Assembly (NCBI RefSeq): GCF_000718165.1
Contig: NZ_JOEY01000002.1
Coordinates: forward strand, 248,001-312,000
Source: Streptomyces fulvoviolaceus
GTDB taxonomy: Bacteria; Actinomycetota; Actinomycetes; Streptomycetales; Streptomycetaceae
DNA length: 64,000 nucleotides
Direction: 5' to 3'
Of this stretch, positions 44,780-52,876 are shown in pieces. The notes beneath the pieces are model-generated. The model saw nothing but the letters and a program-made list of their open reading frames with translations, did not search any database and had not been told where the DNA came from. The position numbers and the translations under genes are program-made. Position 1 is the first letter of the stretch, and every line of letters starts with the position of its first letter.

Positions 44780-46087
44780 ATGCCCGTACCCATACCGCGG
44801 CAGAGAGCGATCCCGGCCGTGGAGAGTGGTCAGGCGCCGGCCGTCCACCAGGACGGCCCTTCCAAGGAAGAGACCCCGCGCAAGGAAGCCACGGTCGACA
44901 CCAACGCCGCCACCACCAATCTGACCCTGCTGGTGATCGAGGACGATCCGGGCGGCTCCACGGTCGTGCCCGAGATGCTCGACGCGGCCGGCAAGCCGAT
45001 CCGTGTCCGCACCGCCCGCAACCTCACCGAGGCCGAGCGGCTGCTCACCGACGACGTCCACTGCATCCTGCTGGACCTCACGCTGCCTGCCTCCGGCAGG
45101 CCCGCGGACGACGACGAGCTCGCCGTACTCAGGCATGTCCTGGAGCTCGCGCCCCGGCACGCCGTCCTCGCGCTGACCGCGTCCGGCGACTCCGAACGCG
45201 GCGCGGAGGCCGTGCGCGTGGGCGCCCAGGACTACCTCTTCCGGGACGAACTGGACAGTCGGCTGCTGAGCCGGGCGATCCGGTACGCGGTGGAGAGGAA
45301 ACGTTCCGACACGGCCGAGCGACGGCTCGCCGAGGGCCGCGTACGGGCCCAGGAGAACCGCCGCCTGGAGCGCGGCCTGCTGCCCACCCCGCTCCTCGAG
45401 GGCTCCTCCCTCCGCTTCGCAGCCCGCTACCGCCCCGGCCGCTCGCGCGCGCTGCTCGGCGGTGACTTCTACGACGTCGTCCGCACCCCCGACGGCACGG
45501 TCCACGCGATGATCGGCGACGTCTGCGGGCACGGCCCCGACGAGGCGGCACTCGGCGTGGAGCTGCGCATCGCCTGGCGGGCGCTGACGCTGGCGGGGCT
45601 GTGCGGCGACGAGCTCCTCGGCACCCTGCAGCAGGTCCTGGAGCACGAGCGCGCGGACGACGAGATCTTCGCGACCCTCTGCACGGTGGACATCGCCCCC
45701 GACGGCCGCCGCGCGGGCCTGTGCCTCGCCGGTCACCCGTCCCCGCTGATCGCCCGCCCCGGCAGGCAGGCCAAGCTCCTGCCCTACGACAACAACGGCC
45801 CCGCCCTCGGTCTGCTGCCCGGCGCGCGCTGGCCGCGGATGCAGGTGGAGCTGGGTTCCGAGTGGAGCCTGATGCTCTACACCGACGGCCTGATCGAGGG
45901 CCACGCCGGCGAGGGCCGACGGGAGCGGCTCGGGCAGGACGGCATGGTGGAGATGGTCCGCCGGCAGCTCTCCGAGGGCCTGCGCGGCGAGCAGCTGCTG
46001 CGGGCCGCGGTGCACGAGGTGCGGGAACTGAACGGCGGCGAGCTGACGGACGACGTGGCGGTGCTGTTGCTGGACCGGACGCCGTAG
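44780..46087 (+). CDS. Response-receiver / SpoIIE-type PP2C phosphatase
   Basis: A 435-residue two-domain regulator. The receiver (48-165) has acidic pocket IEDD and phosphoacceptor Asp99 (CILLDLTLP). A linker leads to a PP2C-SpoIIE domain (about 215-433) with metal-binding LLGGDFYDVV, GDVCGHGPDEAALG and LTDDVAVLLL. It lacks an output DNA-binding domain, so phosphorylation likely controls phosphatase activity against an anti-sigma antagonist. ATG 44780 follows GGGAGGGAAGGAACC. Confidence 0.9.
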   Translation: MPVPIPRQRAIPAVESGQAPAVHQDGPSKEETPRKEATVDTNAATTNLTLLVIEDDPGGSTVVPEMLDAAGKPIRVRTARNLTEAERLLTDDVHCILLDLTLPASGRPADDDELAVLRHVLELAPRHAVLALTASGDSERGAEAVRVGAQDYLFRDELDSRLLSRAIRYAVERKRSDTAERRLAEGRVRAQENRRLERGLLPTPLLEGSSLRFAARYRPGRSRALLGGDFYDVVRTPDGTVHAMIGDVCGHGPDEAALGVELRIAWRALTLAGLCGDELLGTLQQVLEHERADDEIFATLCTVDIAPDGRRAGLCLAGHPSPLIARPGRQAKLLPYDNNGPALGLLPGARWPRMQVELGSEWSLMLYTDGLIEGHAGEGRRERLGQDGMVEMVRRQLSEGLRGEQLLRAAVHEVRELNGGELTDDVAVLLLDRTP

Positions 46088-46131
46088 CGCTCCGCTGGGC
46101 TGGGCTGAGCCGGAAGCGCGGTGACGAATCT

Positions 46132-46182
46132 GCGGGCCGGTGGGGGCTGGTCGCGCCGTTCCCCGCGCCCCTTAAGGGGCGC
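46132..46182. repeat. Dispersed repeat, copy 2, ending in perfect palindrome
   Basis: Near-copy of 14591-14641, ending GCGCCCCTTAAGGGGCGC (46165-46182, perfect 18-bp palindrome). It lies 45 bp past the receiver-PP2C stop and before the convergent DUF2516 gene, so may terminate both. Confidence 0.75.
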
Positions 46183-46186
46183 TCGC

Positions 46187-46540
46187 TTACCGTCCGCCGT
46201 TGTACGGGCCGTAGGGACCGTCGCTGCTGGAGCCGCCCTTGCGGCTGCGGCCGCCTCCCGGGAGGCCGCGCAGGGCGGGCCGTACGTCGACCATGTACAC
46301 GATCGTCGCGATGAGGCCGATGATCGGCAGGAACGACATGACGCCGAAGAGCACGTTCACCACGACGGCGATCCCGAGGATGATCAGCCAGAACGGCTTG
46401 GTCTTCTTGTCGGCCGCGCGATAGGCGTCGTCGCGACGGATGGCGGCGTCGATCAGCGCGAAGGCGCTGAAAGCGAGAAGGCCCATGCTCAGCAGCCACA
46501 TGAAGCCTGCGAACCCCTGCATCAGCACAACGTCCACCAC
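46187..46540 (-). CDS. DUF2516 membrane protein
   Basis: A 117-residue protein with two or three hydrophobic helices (GFMWLLSMGLLAFSAFALID, PFWLIILGIAVVVNVLFGVM, then IIGLIATIVYMVD) and the DUF2516 pattern RRDDAYRAADKKTKPFW. The last 25 residues are Gly/Ser/Arg-rich. GTG start at 46540; the Met six codons in is an alternative. In M. tuberculosis the homologous small membrane gene lies beside hbhA, matching this neighbourhood. Confidence 0.85.
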   Translation of the reverse strand: MVDVVLMQGFAGFMWLLSMGLLAFSAFALIDAAIRRDDAYRAADKKTKPFWLIILGIAVVVNVLFGVMSFLPIIGLIATIVYMVDVRPALRGLPGGGRSRKGGSSSDGPYGPYNGGR

Positions 46541-46601
46541 CCGACTCGGCTTGTCCTCTACGCGGTCACCGTACCCGTTTCCGCAAGCCCACTACCCGCA
46601 C

Positions 46602-46636
46602 AACGGGCCGGGCACTCGGTAAGTGCCCGGCCCGTT
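46602..46636. terminator. Hairpin upstream of DUF2516, after HbhA-like gene
   Basis: 15-bp perfect stem AACGGGCCGGGCACT and complement, loop CGGTA; lies just past the HbhA-like stop (46653) on the minus strand. Confidence 0.88.
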
Positions 46637-46652
46637 CTGTGCCTGCCTGGTG

Positions 46653-47312
46653 TTACTTGGCGGGCGGGGTCGTCTTCTTGGCGGTGGTCTTGCGCGCCGT
46701 GGTCTTCTTGGCGGTCGTCTTCTTCGCCGGGGCCGGGGCGGGCTCGGCCTTGGCCTCGGCGGGCTTCGGGGCCGGCGCCTCCTCCTTGACCTCGACGGGC
46801 TCGGCCTTCGGCTCGACGGCCACGGCCAGTTCCTCGATCTCCTCGGCGGCCTCGCCGCGCCAGGTCTTCACGGTCTGCTCGCCGTGCTCGGCGACCTTCT
46901 CGTAGGTCTCGCGGGCCTTGACGGCGTACTCGGCGGCGACGCCGACGCTGCGCAGGGCGAAGTCCTGGGCGCTCTCGCCGATCTTCTTCAGGTCCGCGTC
47001 GAGGGTGGTGCCGAGCTTCTTGATGTCACCGTCGAGGGTGCTGATGAACTCGCCGACCTTGGCCTGGATGCTCTCCTGGGCCTCCTTGGCCTTGGTCTGG
47101 GCCTCCTTGGCGCGGGCGGCGGCCTTCTCCTGCACGGCCTTGGGGTCGGTGCCGCGGACGGCCTCGATACGGGCCGGGGCCTCGGCGCGCAGCTGCTCCA
47201 CGATGCCGGGCACCTTCTTGGCCTGCTGGAGGGCCAGATCGGCGGTGCCGGCGGCGAAGTAGAGCGGGGTCGGGTCGCTGAAGGTCTTGCGCAGGTCGTC
47301 GGTGATGGCCAT
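46653..47312 (-). CDS. HbhA-like coiled-coil protein with Lys/Thr-rich tail
   Basis: A 219-residue protein that opens with a conserved short motif (MAITDDLRKTFSDPTPLYFAA), continues as a long amphipathic helix/coiled coil (60-155, KAKEAQESIQAKVGEF), and ends with a lysine-rich tail KKTTAKKTTARKTTAKKTT, resembling mycobacterial heparin-binding hemagglutinin. It lacks a signal peptide, as does HbhA. In Streptomyces its role is undefined; surface or membrane association is plausible. ATG 47312. Confidence 0.78.
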   Translation of the reverse strand: MAITDDLRKTFSDPTPLYFAAGTADLALQQAKKVPGIVEQLRAEAPARIEAVRGTDPKAVQEKAAARAKEAQTKAKEAQESIQAKVGEFISTLDGDIKKLGTTLDADLKKIGESAQDFALRSVGVAAEYAVKARETYEKVAEHGEQTVKTWRGEAAEEIEELAVAVEPKAEPVEVKEEAPAPKPAEAKAEPAPAPAKKTTAKKTTARKTTAKKTTPPAK

Positions 47313-47389
47313 GGTGACGGTCCTCCCGGATCGCTTTGGGCTGAGGGTTTTGGGGTCCGCGGTCGGCCGGCCGGTCGTCGAGTGGTCTC

Positions 47390-47938
47390 TCAACCGGCTG
47401 ACTGCTGCGGGTCGGCGTCGCTGCCGTCGGTCGTACGGGGACGGCGCTTGGCGGTCTTGCCGCCGGCCGTTCGTTTCGTGCGGGGGCCGGGTGCGGGGGT
47501 GTCCTGAACATCGTCGTCAGGAACGTCGTTGTCAGGAACGTCCGCCGCACCGTCGCTCTGAGCGGGAGCCGCGTCCGCCGGGGCGACCTCGAATCCGTTC
47601 TCCTTGCGGAAGGATTCGTAGATCTGGAGCAGCACCTGCTTCTGCCGCTCGTTCAGCGTGGGATCGGCGAGGATGACCGCACGTGTCTCCACCTCGTCCC
47701 GGTCCCGCTCGGCATCGAGAATCCCGGCCCGCACGTACAGCGTCTCGGCGGAGATCCGCAGGGCCTTGGCGACCTGCTGCAGCACCTCCGCGCTCGGCTT
47801 GCGCAGCCCGCGCTCGATCTGGCTCAGATACGGGTTGGACACCCCGGCGGCATCGGCGAGCTGCCTGAGCGACAGCTGCGCAGTACGCCGCTGTTCACGC
47901 AGATACTCACCGAGATTGCCGACGTTGAGCGATGCCAT
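47390..47938 (-). CDS. XRE regulator upstream of HbhA-like gene
   Basis: A 182-residue Cro/CI-type regulator. HTH about residues 10-65: LGEYLREQRRTAQLSLRQLADAAGVSNPYLSQIERG, with recognition segment VSNPYLSQIERGLRKPS. A middle helical part follows (QKQVLLQIYESFRKENG) and a disordered tail. This corresponds to the XRE gene that precedes hbhA in mycobacteria. ATG 47938; 77 bp before the HbhA-like start on the same strand. Confidence 0.9.
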   Translation of the reverse strand: MASLNVGNLGEYLREQRRTAQLSLRQLADAAGVSNPYLSQIERGLRKPSAEVLQQVAKALRISAETLYVRAGILDAERDRDEVETRAVILADPTLNERQKQVLLQIYESFRKENGFEVAPADAAPAQSDGAADVPDNDVPDDDVQDTPAPGPRTKRTAGGKTAKRRPRTTDGSDADPQQSAG

Positions 47939-48031
47939 GCCCCTACTTTGCACCACCCGCGCTAACTATTGCAAGCACCTGCTTGCAAAAGTGCGCCAGG
48001 CCACTTGATCCCGGTGCATAGGATCGCCGGC

Positions 48032-48772
48032 ATGGCCCTGCGACCTGTTCTGGTGAACATGAAGGCTCTTGATGACTCGGCGGTCGGCCGGTTCTGGGCG
48101 GAGGCGCTCGGCTGGCGGGTTTCCAGCCAGGAACCCGGCGCGACCGCCGCTAAGCCCGCCGGCTTCGACTGGCTGGACCCGGCCGGTGTCTGCGTCGACG
48201 TCATCTGCGTCCCGGAACCCAAGACGACGACGAAGAACCGTGTGCACCTCGATCTCGCCACCACCTCTGCGGCCCATCAGACGGAGTTGGTCGCGCGCCT
48301 CCAGGCTCTCGGTGCGACGCCCGTCGACGTGGGCCAGGGCGACGTGCCGTGGACGGTCCTCGCCGACCCGGAGGGCAACGAGTTCTGCGTACTGGAGCCT
48401 CGGGAGATCTACCGGGACACCGGGCCGATCGCCGCGGTGGTGGTCGACTGCGCGGATCCGCGGGCCATGGCCCGGTTCTGGGGTGAGGCGATCGACTGGA
48501 CCCTGAGCGAGGCGACCGACGACCATGCGGTGTTGCGCTCCGCCAAGGGTGTCGGCCCGTATCTCGAGTTCCTCCGCACGCCCGACGTGAAGACCGTGCC
48601 GGACCGCGTCCATCTCGACCTGGTGCCTGACGTCGGTGACGACAAAGCAGCGGAGGTGGCCCGGCTGCGGGCCCTCGGCGCCACCGACCTCGACGTCGGG
48701 CAGGGCGACGTCCCGTGGACGTGCCTGACCGACCCGGAGGGCCACGAGTTCTGCGTCCTCGCCCGGTCCTGA
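48032..48772 (+). CDS. Two-domain VOC (glyoxalase-like) protein
   Basis: A 246-residue protein of two glyoxalase-fold repeats, each about 118 residues. Both end in a matching signature: DVGQGDVPWTVLADPEGNEF and DVGQGDVPWTCLTDPEGHEF. The opening of the first is MALRPVLVNMKALDDSAVGRFWAEALGW and the second is VDCADPRAMARFWGEAIDW. The fold binds a metal or small ligand; antibiotic sequestration or a C-C lyase role is possible, but not deducible. ATG 48032. Confidence 0.88.
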   Translation: MALRPVLVNMKALDDSAVGRFWAEALGWRVSSQEPGATAAKPAGFDWLDPAGVCVDVICVPEPKTTTKNRVHLDLATTSAAHQTELVARLQALGATPVDVGQGDVPWTVLADPEGNEFCVLEPREIYRDTGPIAAVVVDCADPRAMARFWGEAIDWTLSEATDDHAVLRSAKGVGPYLEFLRTPDVKTVPDRVHLDLVPDVGDDKAAEVARLRALGATDLDVGQGDVPWTCLTDPEGHEFCVLARS

Positions 48773-48868
48773 CGCGGAACCTTGACGGCACCCTGAGAGA
48801 CGCCGATGCCGTACCGGATTTCCGCTGTGCCCGTCCCCGCGGCCCCCACGGCGCTAGCGTCGAGTCCC

Positions 48869-49399
48869 ATGATCGTATGGCTCAACGGCACCCACGGCGC
48901 GGGCAAGACCACGACCAGTGCACTCGTGCAGCAGCTGATCCCGGATTCACGGGTGTCCGACGCCGAGAAGGTCGGCGAGACCCTCATGGACATCACGCCG
49001 GCGCTGCCCGCACCCGGGACGGACAACTTCCAGCACTGGCCGCCGTGGCGGCCGCTCGTCGTCGAGACCGCCCGCCGCGTGCTCGACTACACCGGCGGCA
49101 CCCTGGTGATGCCCATGACCGTCCTGGTCGAGCAGTACTGGCGCGAGATCAGCACGGGCCTCGCCCAACACGCCATCCCCGTACGGCACTTCGTCCTCCA
49201 CGCCGACCAGGACACCCTCCGCGGGCGCATCGCGGGCGACACTGTTGTCGGCTCCAACTCCTGGTTCCGTCTCAAATACCTCGAGCCCTACGCCGAGGCG
49301 GCCCGCACGTGGCTGCACGGCGAGGCCGAGGTCGTCGACACCACGCACCTCACGCCTGCCCAGGCCGCCCTGCGGATCGCAGAGGCCGTCAAGAGCTGA
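48869..49399 (+). CDS. Small P-loop kinase-like ATPase
   Basis: A 176-residue protein with Walker A NGTHGAGKTTTSALV near the N-terminus and a lid-like DTLRGRIAGD segment, typical of the shikimate/adenylate-kinase-like AAA_33 family. Probably a nucleotide- or small-molecule kinase; relatives are near tunicamycin-resistance-type kinases. It is 96 bp downstream of the VOC gene. The ATG at 48869 is chosen because the P-loop starts six codons later. Confidence 0.8.
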   Translation: MIVWLNGTHGAGKTTTSALVQQLIPDSRVSDAEKVGETLMDITPALPAPGTDNFQHWPPWRPLVVETARRVLDYTGGTLVMPMTVLVEQYWREISTGLAQHAIPVRHFVLHADQDTLRGRIAGDTVVGSNSWFRLKYLEPYAEAARTWLHGEAEVVDTTHLTPAQAALRIAEAVKS

Positions 49400-49459
49400 A
49401 GTCCCCGCCCGGGGCGGGAACACGGCGACCGGGACGTCCGGATAGCCTGCCCTCTCGCT

Positions 49460-49495
49460 CCGGACAAGTGACCGGACCAGTGACCGGACCAGTGA
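49460..49495. repeat. Tandem 12-bp repeat before DUF3592 gene
   Basis: Three units: CCGGACAAGTGA, CCGGACCAGTGA, CCGGACCAGTGA, ending 10 bp before the GTG start at 49506, in the leader. Confidence 0.85.
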
Positions 49496-49505
49496 GAGGG
49501 ACATC

Positions 49506-50000
49506 GTGGGGGTTCAGGTGCGTGGGCGGCGTGCCCGGTGGATCACGTTCGGGGTGATCGCGTTCGGGGCACTGTTCCTGGTCGTCGGGTTGATCCTGGC
49601 GGGGGTGTCGGTGTCGTTCCTGGTGGATGCGGAGCGTGCCCGGGGCACGGTGGTGGCGCTGGAGTGGCGGAACGACCACAGCTCCTCATCCCGCAAGAAG
49701 CGATCGAACGACAAGCCCTCGGCCTACCCGGTGGTCGAGTTCACGTCGGCGGACGGCGTGCAGAGGACGTTCCGGAGTTCGACGGGTTCCAATCCACCGT
49801 CGTACGAGGAGGGCGAGCGGGTCGAGGTGCTGTACCGCGCCGACTCCCCCGAGGACGCGCGGCTCAACGGGTTCGCCTCGCTGTGGCTGCTGCCGCTGAT
49901 CTTCGGTGGGATCGGGCTGGTGATCGTGGGGATCGGGACGGCCGTCGCACTGGTGAGGCGGGGGCGTTCCCAGCCGGTGGGTTCCGGACTGGTGCCGTGA
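49506..50000 (+). CDS. DUF3592 membrane protein
   Basis: A 164-residue protein with an N-terminal helix (ITFGVIAFGALFLVVGLIL), a central beta-rich domain with ARGTVVALEWRNDHSSSS and VEFTSADGVQRTFRSSTGSNPP, then a C-terminal helix (LWLLPLIFGGIGLVIVGIG). This is the DUF3592 arrangement. GTG start at 49506. The 3' end is inside a strong hairpin. Confidence 0.82.
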   Translation: MGVQVRGRRARWITFGVIAFGALFLVVGLILAGVSVSFLVDAERARGTVVALEWRNDHSSSSRKKRSNDKPSAYPVVEFTSADGVQRTFRSSTGSNPPSYEEGERVEVLYRADSPEDARLNGFASLWLLPLIFGGIGLVIVGIGTAVALVRRGRSQPVGSGLVP

Positions 50001-50042
50001 GTGTTCCGGGCTGTTCCCACAGCCCGGAACACTCACGGCACC
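49991..50042. terminator. Terminator overlapping the DUF3592 stop codon
   Basis: Perfect 24-bp stem (49991-50014 with 50019-50042), loop TCCC. The left arm includes the last codons and TGA of the DUF3592 gene, so transcription terminates at the end of translation and also shields the convergent sigma gene. Confidence 0.92.
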
Positions 50043-50057
50043 GGAGCAGGAGCGGGC

Positions 50058-50927
50058 CTACCTGGTGAGTTCGGCCGGTTCGTCCAGCCGCGTCAGCTTC
50101 CGCGGGTTCACCACCGCGTGGATCCGGGTGATCCGCCCGTTCTCCACCACGAGGCTCACTGCGGCCACTCGGCCGTCGGTTTCGATGCGGGCCGCGGGCG
50201 CGCCGTTGAGCCACACGGGCGTCGTCTCGGACTCGCTCACCGCGCTGCTCGCGCGCGCGAGCAGCTTCGCCACCGCCTCGGCCCCGTGGATCGGAGCCAG
50301 AGCGGCGGCCACCACCCCGCCACCGTCGGTGATCAGGACCACGTCCGGCGCCATGACCTCCAGCAGCTCCTGCAACTGCCCGGTGTGCAACGCGGCCAGG
50401 AACCGCTCCACCACAATCTGCTGCTCCGACCGGCTCACCCGCACCCGCGGCTGCCGGGCCGCCACGTGCTCGCGGGCCCGCCGCCCGATCTGCCGCACCG
50501 CCGCCGCGGACTTCCCGACGGCCTCGGCGATCTCGCCGTACGGCATCTCGAAGACCTCACGGAGCACGAACACCGCCCGCTCCGCCGGCCCGAGCGTCTC
50601 GAGAACGGTCAGCATCGCGATCGAGACGCTCTCCGCGAGTTCGACGTCCTCGGCGACATCGGGGCTGGTCAGCAGCGGTTCCGGCAGCCACTCGCCGACG
50701 TACTCCTCGCGGCTGCGCGACAGCGTCCGCAGGCGGTTGAGCGCCTGCCGGGTGACGACCCGGACGAGGTACGCCCGCGGGTCGCGCACCTGCGCGGGGT
50801 CTACGTCGGCCCACCGCAGCCAGGACTCCTGCAGCACGTCCTCCGCGTCGGCCGCCGAACCGAGCATCTCGTAGGCGACCGTGAACAGCAGGCCGCGATG
50901 GGCGACGAACGAGTCCTCGGTGGTCAT
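50058..50927 (-). CDS. ECF41 sigma factor (SigJ-like)
   Basis: A 289-residue ECF sigma with a SnoaL-like C-terminal extension. Sigma2 (12-75) includes FTVAYEMLGSAADAEDVLQESWLRW, sigma4 (105-155) VFVLREVFEMPYGEIAEAVGKS. Signature motifs of ECF41 are present: WLPEP (80-84), DGGG (201-204) and NPRKL (274-278; usual NPDKL). The extension both inhibits and activates the sigma, with no anti-sigma gene. Start ATG 50927 overlaps the decarboxylase stop by 4 bp; an ECF41-type promoter lies upstream of both. Confidence 0.94.
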   Translation of the reverse strand: MTTEDSFVAHRGLLFTVAYEMLGSAADAEDVLQESWLRWADVDPAQVRDPRAYLVRVVTRQALNRLRTLSRSREEYVGEWLPEPLLTSPDVAEDVELAESVSIAMLTVLETLGPAERAVFVLREVFEMPYGEIAEAVGKSAAAVRQIGRRAREHVAARQPRVRVSRSEQQIVVERFLAALHTGQLQELLEVMAPDVVLITDGGGVVAAALAPIHGAEAVAKLLARASSAVSESETTPVWLNGAPAARIETDGRVAAVSLVVENGRITRIHAVVNPRKLTRLDEPAELTR

Positions 50928-51508
50928 ATCGCCGTCGACACCACGCCGGACTTCTCGGGGCGCGCGGCGACCAGCGGGATCTCGCACGCGTCGGAGAAGC
51001 CCTGCGAGGTGATCCCGTGCGCCGAGTTGTTCCTGGTCGCCATGTTGGCGAAGCCGATGGACGCGGTGAGTTCGACCATCGCGGCCGGGCCGAGCCGGTC
51101 GAGCAGGCCCGCGTACAGCTCGTCGTCGACAGTCGGCGGCGTGTTCGTCATGGCCTCGGCGTACTCCAGCACGTCCCGCTCCAGCGGCGTGAACACCTCC
51201 GACTCCCGCCAGCGCGGCACCTGGCTCGCCTTGGTCAGGTCCAGGTCCTTGTGCAGCGCCTGGAAGTAGTTGATGTCGAGGCACCAACTGCAGCCGACCT
51301 GCGCCGCGACCGCCATGTGCGCGAACGTCTTGAGCCCCTCGTCGGCCATGTCCCACTCGCTCAGCCTGCGCCCGATCTCCGTGGAGTCCCGGGCGACCTT
51401 GGGGTTGTGCGCCGTCACCTCGAAGGGCTCGGGCACGGCACCGAACTGCTTGATCATGTCGTCGCCGAGTTCGACGGGAAGCTCGGCCTTCGGAATGCGT
51501 AGCGCCAC
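50924..51508 (-). CDS. Carboxymuconolactone decarboxylase / AhpD-like protein
   Basis: A 194-residue CMD-family protein with the redox pair CSWC (Cys73, Cys76) in QVGCSWCLDINYFQ, then the helical fold including FTPLERDVLEYAEAMT. GTG start at 51508 is chosen from GAGGAGAACACC spacing. Overlaps sigJ by 4 bp (ATGA). This partner enzyme is the typical neighbour of ECF41 and is the probable target. Confidence 0.92.
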   Translation of the reverse strand: MALRIPKAELPVELGDDMIKQFGAVPEPFEVTAHNPKVARDSTEIGRRLSEWDMADEGLKTFAHMAVAAQVGCSWCLDINYFQALHKDLDLTKASQVPRWRESEVFTPLERDVLEYAEAMTNTPPTVDDELYAGLLDRLGPAAMVELTASIGFANMATRNNSAHGITSQGFSDACEIPLVAARPEKSGVVSTAI

Positions 51509-51552
51509 GGTGTTCTCCTCATGGGGATGTCCGTCTGCCTGTTCGGCATGAA

Positions 51553-51579
51553 GACACCGCCGGGTCCGCGCATGTGACA
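51553..51579 (-). promoter_or_regulatory. Probable ECF41-dependent promoter
   Basis: On the minus strand TGTCACA (51579-51573) and, 16 nt downstream, TGTC (51556-51553). The published ECF41 target is TGTCACA with CGTC, so -35 is exact and -10 has one mismatch. It lies 45 bp ahead of the decarboxylase GTG. Confidence 0.8.
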
Positions 51580-51685
51580 TCCGCCGCGGGCACTGGTCAG
51601 CCGCACCTCAGCCATCTGACGTATCGACCGGCGCCCCAGCGATCCCTACGCTCCAATAGCCGCCGTCGGAACTGGAGGACCGCCC

Positions 51686-52660
51686 GTGCATCCTGCCCGT
51701 GCTCGTCTGCTGATCTGGACAGTTCTGGTGGCGCTGGTCATGGCGGTGATGCCAGGGGCCGCGACCGCCGCCACCACCGGCGGCGGAGGCGGTGGCGCCA
51801 GAGTCGTCGCGGAGGAGAAGGTCGGCCCCCGTCTGCTCGACCTGACGGTCTCCTCCCCCGCATTGGGCCGTACGGCCAAGGTGCGGCTGCTGACTCCGGA
51901 CGGCTGGAACAAGCACCGGAAGGACCGCCGTTGGCCGGTGCTGTACCTGCTGCACGGGTGCTGCGACTCCTACGACAGCTGGACGCGCGAGACCGACGTC
52001 GCGAAGCTCGCGCAGTTGCGGGACGTGCTGGTCGTCATGCCGGAAGGCGGTCCGGTCGGCTGGTACAGCGACTGGTGGAACCACGGCAAGGGCGGCCCGC
52101 CGGCCTGGGAGACCTTCCACCTGGGCGAGCTGCGGCCGCTGCTGGAGGACGACTACGGCGCCGGGACCCGGCGGGTCGTCGCCGGGCTGTCGATGGGCGG
52201 CCTCGGTTCGCTGCTCTACGCCGCACACCGTCCCGGCATGTTCCGCGCGGCGGCGAGCTACAGCGGCGTGGTGCATCCCCTGCACGGCGACTTCCCGGCC
52301 GGCCTGCTGGACCTGCTGAAGGAGTACGGCGAGGATCCCCTGGCCATGTGGGGCGACCCGGTGGCGCAGCGTGCCGTGTGGGAGGCGCACGACCCGTACT
52401 ACCTCGCGGGCCGGCTGCGCTCGCTCCCGGTCTTCCTGTCGAGCGGCGACGGCACCGCGGGCCCCTTCGACCCGCCCGGCACCTACGACGACCTGGAGGC
52501 GGTGCTGAACGAGATGAACCACGCTGTCGCCGACCGCCTGAAGGCCGCCGGAGCCCACGTCACCACCGACTTCTACGGCCCCGGCACCCACGACTGGCCT
52601 TACTGGCAACGCGAGTTGCACCGCTCCCTACCGATGCTGCTGCGCGCCCTGAACCGCTAG
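51686..52660 (+). CDS. Secreted esterase (EstD/antigen-85-like alpha/beta hydrolase)
   Basis: A 324-residue secreted hydrolase. Signal peptide about 1-29 (ends AATAA); then the oxyanion LYLLHGCCDSYDSW segment and nucleophile Ser169 in AGLSMGGLGSL. C-terminal histidine likely in FYGPGTHDWPYWQREL. Related to mycolyltransferase-like and feruloyl-esterase-like secreted enzymes; Streptomyces lack mycolates so an esterase is likelier. GTG-start at 51686. Confidence 0.88.
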   Translation: MHPARARLLIWTVLVALVMAVMPGAATAATTGGGGGGARVVAEEKVGPRLLDLTVSSPALGRTAKVRLLTPDGWNKHRKDRRWPVLYLLHGCCDSYDSWTRETDVAKLAQLRDVLVVMPEGGPVGWYSDWWNHGKGGPPAWETFHLGELRPLLEDDYGAGTRRVVAGLSMGGLGSLLYAAHRPGMFRAAASYSGVVHPLHGDFPAGLLDLLKEYGEDPLAMWGDPVAQRAVWEAHDPYYLAGRLRSLPVFLSSGDGTAGPFDPPGTYDDLEAVLNEMNHAVADRLKAAGAHVTTDFYGPGTHDWPYWQRELHRSLPMLLRALNR

Positions 52661-52874
52661 GGCCTGTCCGGCGGATCAGGCCGGCCGCAGCGAACGGTGC
52701 CTGTCAGGCGACCCGAGCGGGGTCTGGTGCGTGCAGCTGCAAGGCGGAGGGAGGAGGGCGGCGACGCGATGGGGCCCCGAGGTAGTTCGAGCGCGAGGGA
52801 GTCGGCAACCGACGACAACGCGGCAGATGCGCGTGCCAGACCCCGCGACGCCGGCATGATCCGCCGAACAGCAC
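52661..52874. mobile_element. MITE-like element after the esterase gene
   Basis: A 214-bp non-coding element with matching inverted ends: 52661-52684 (GGCCTGTCCGGCGGATCAG...) and 52851-52874 (reads GTGCTGTTCGGCGGATCATG on the other strand) share 20 of 24 positions, with conserved core CGGCGGATCA. Occupies the entire intergenic space, starting right after the esterase stop. I recall GGCCTGTCCGGCGGATCA as a common Streptomyces repeat end. No transposase. Confidence 0.7.
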
Positions 52875-52876
52875 AC

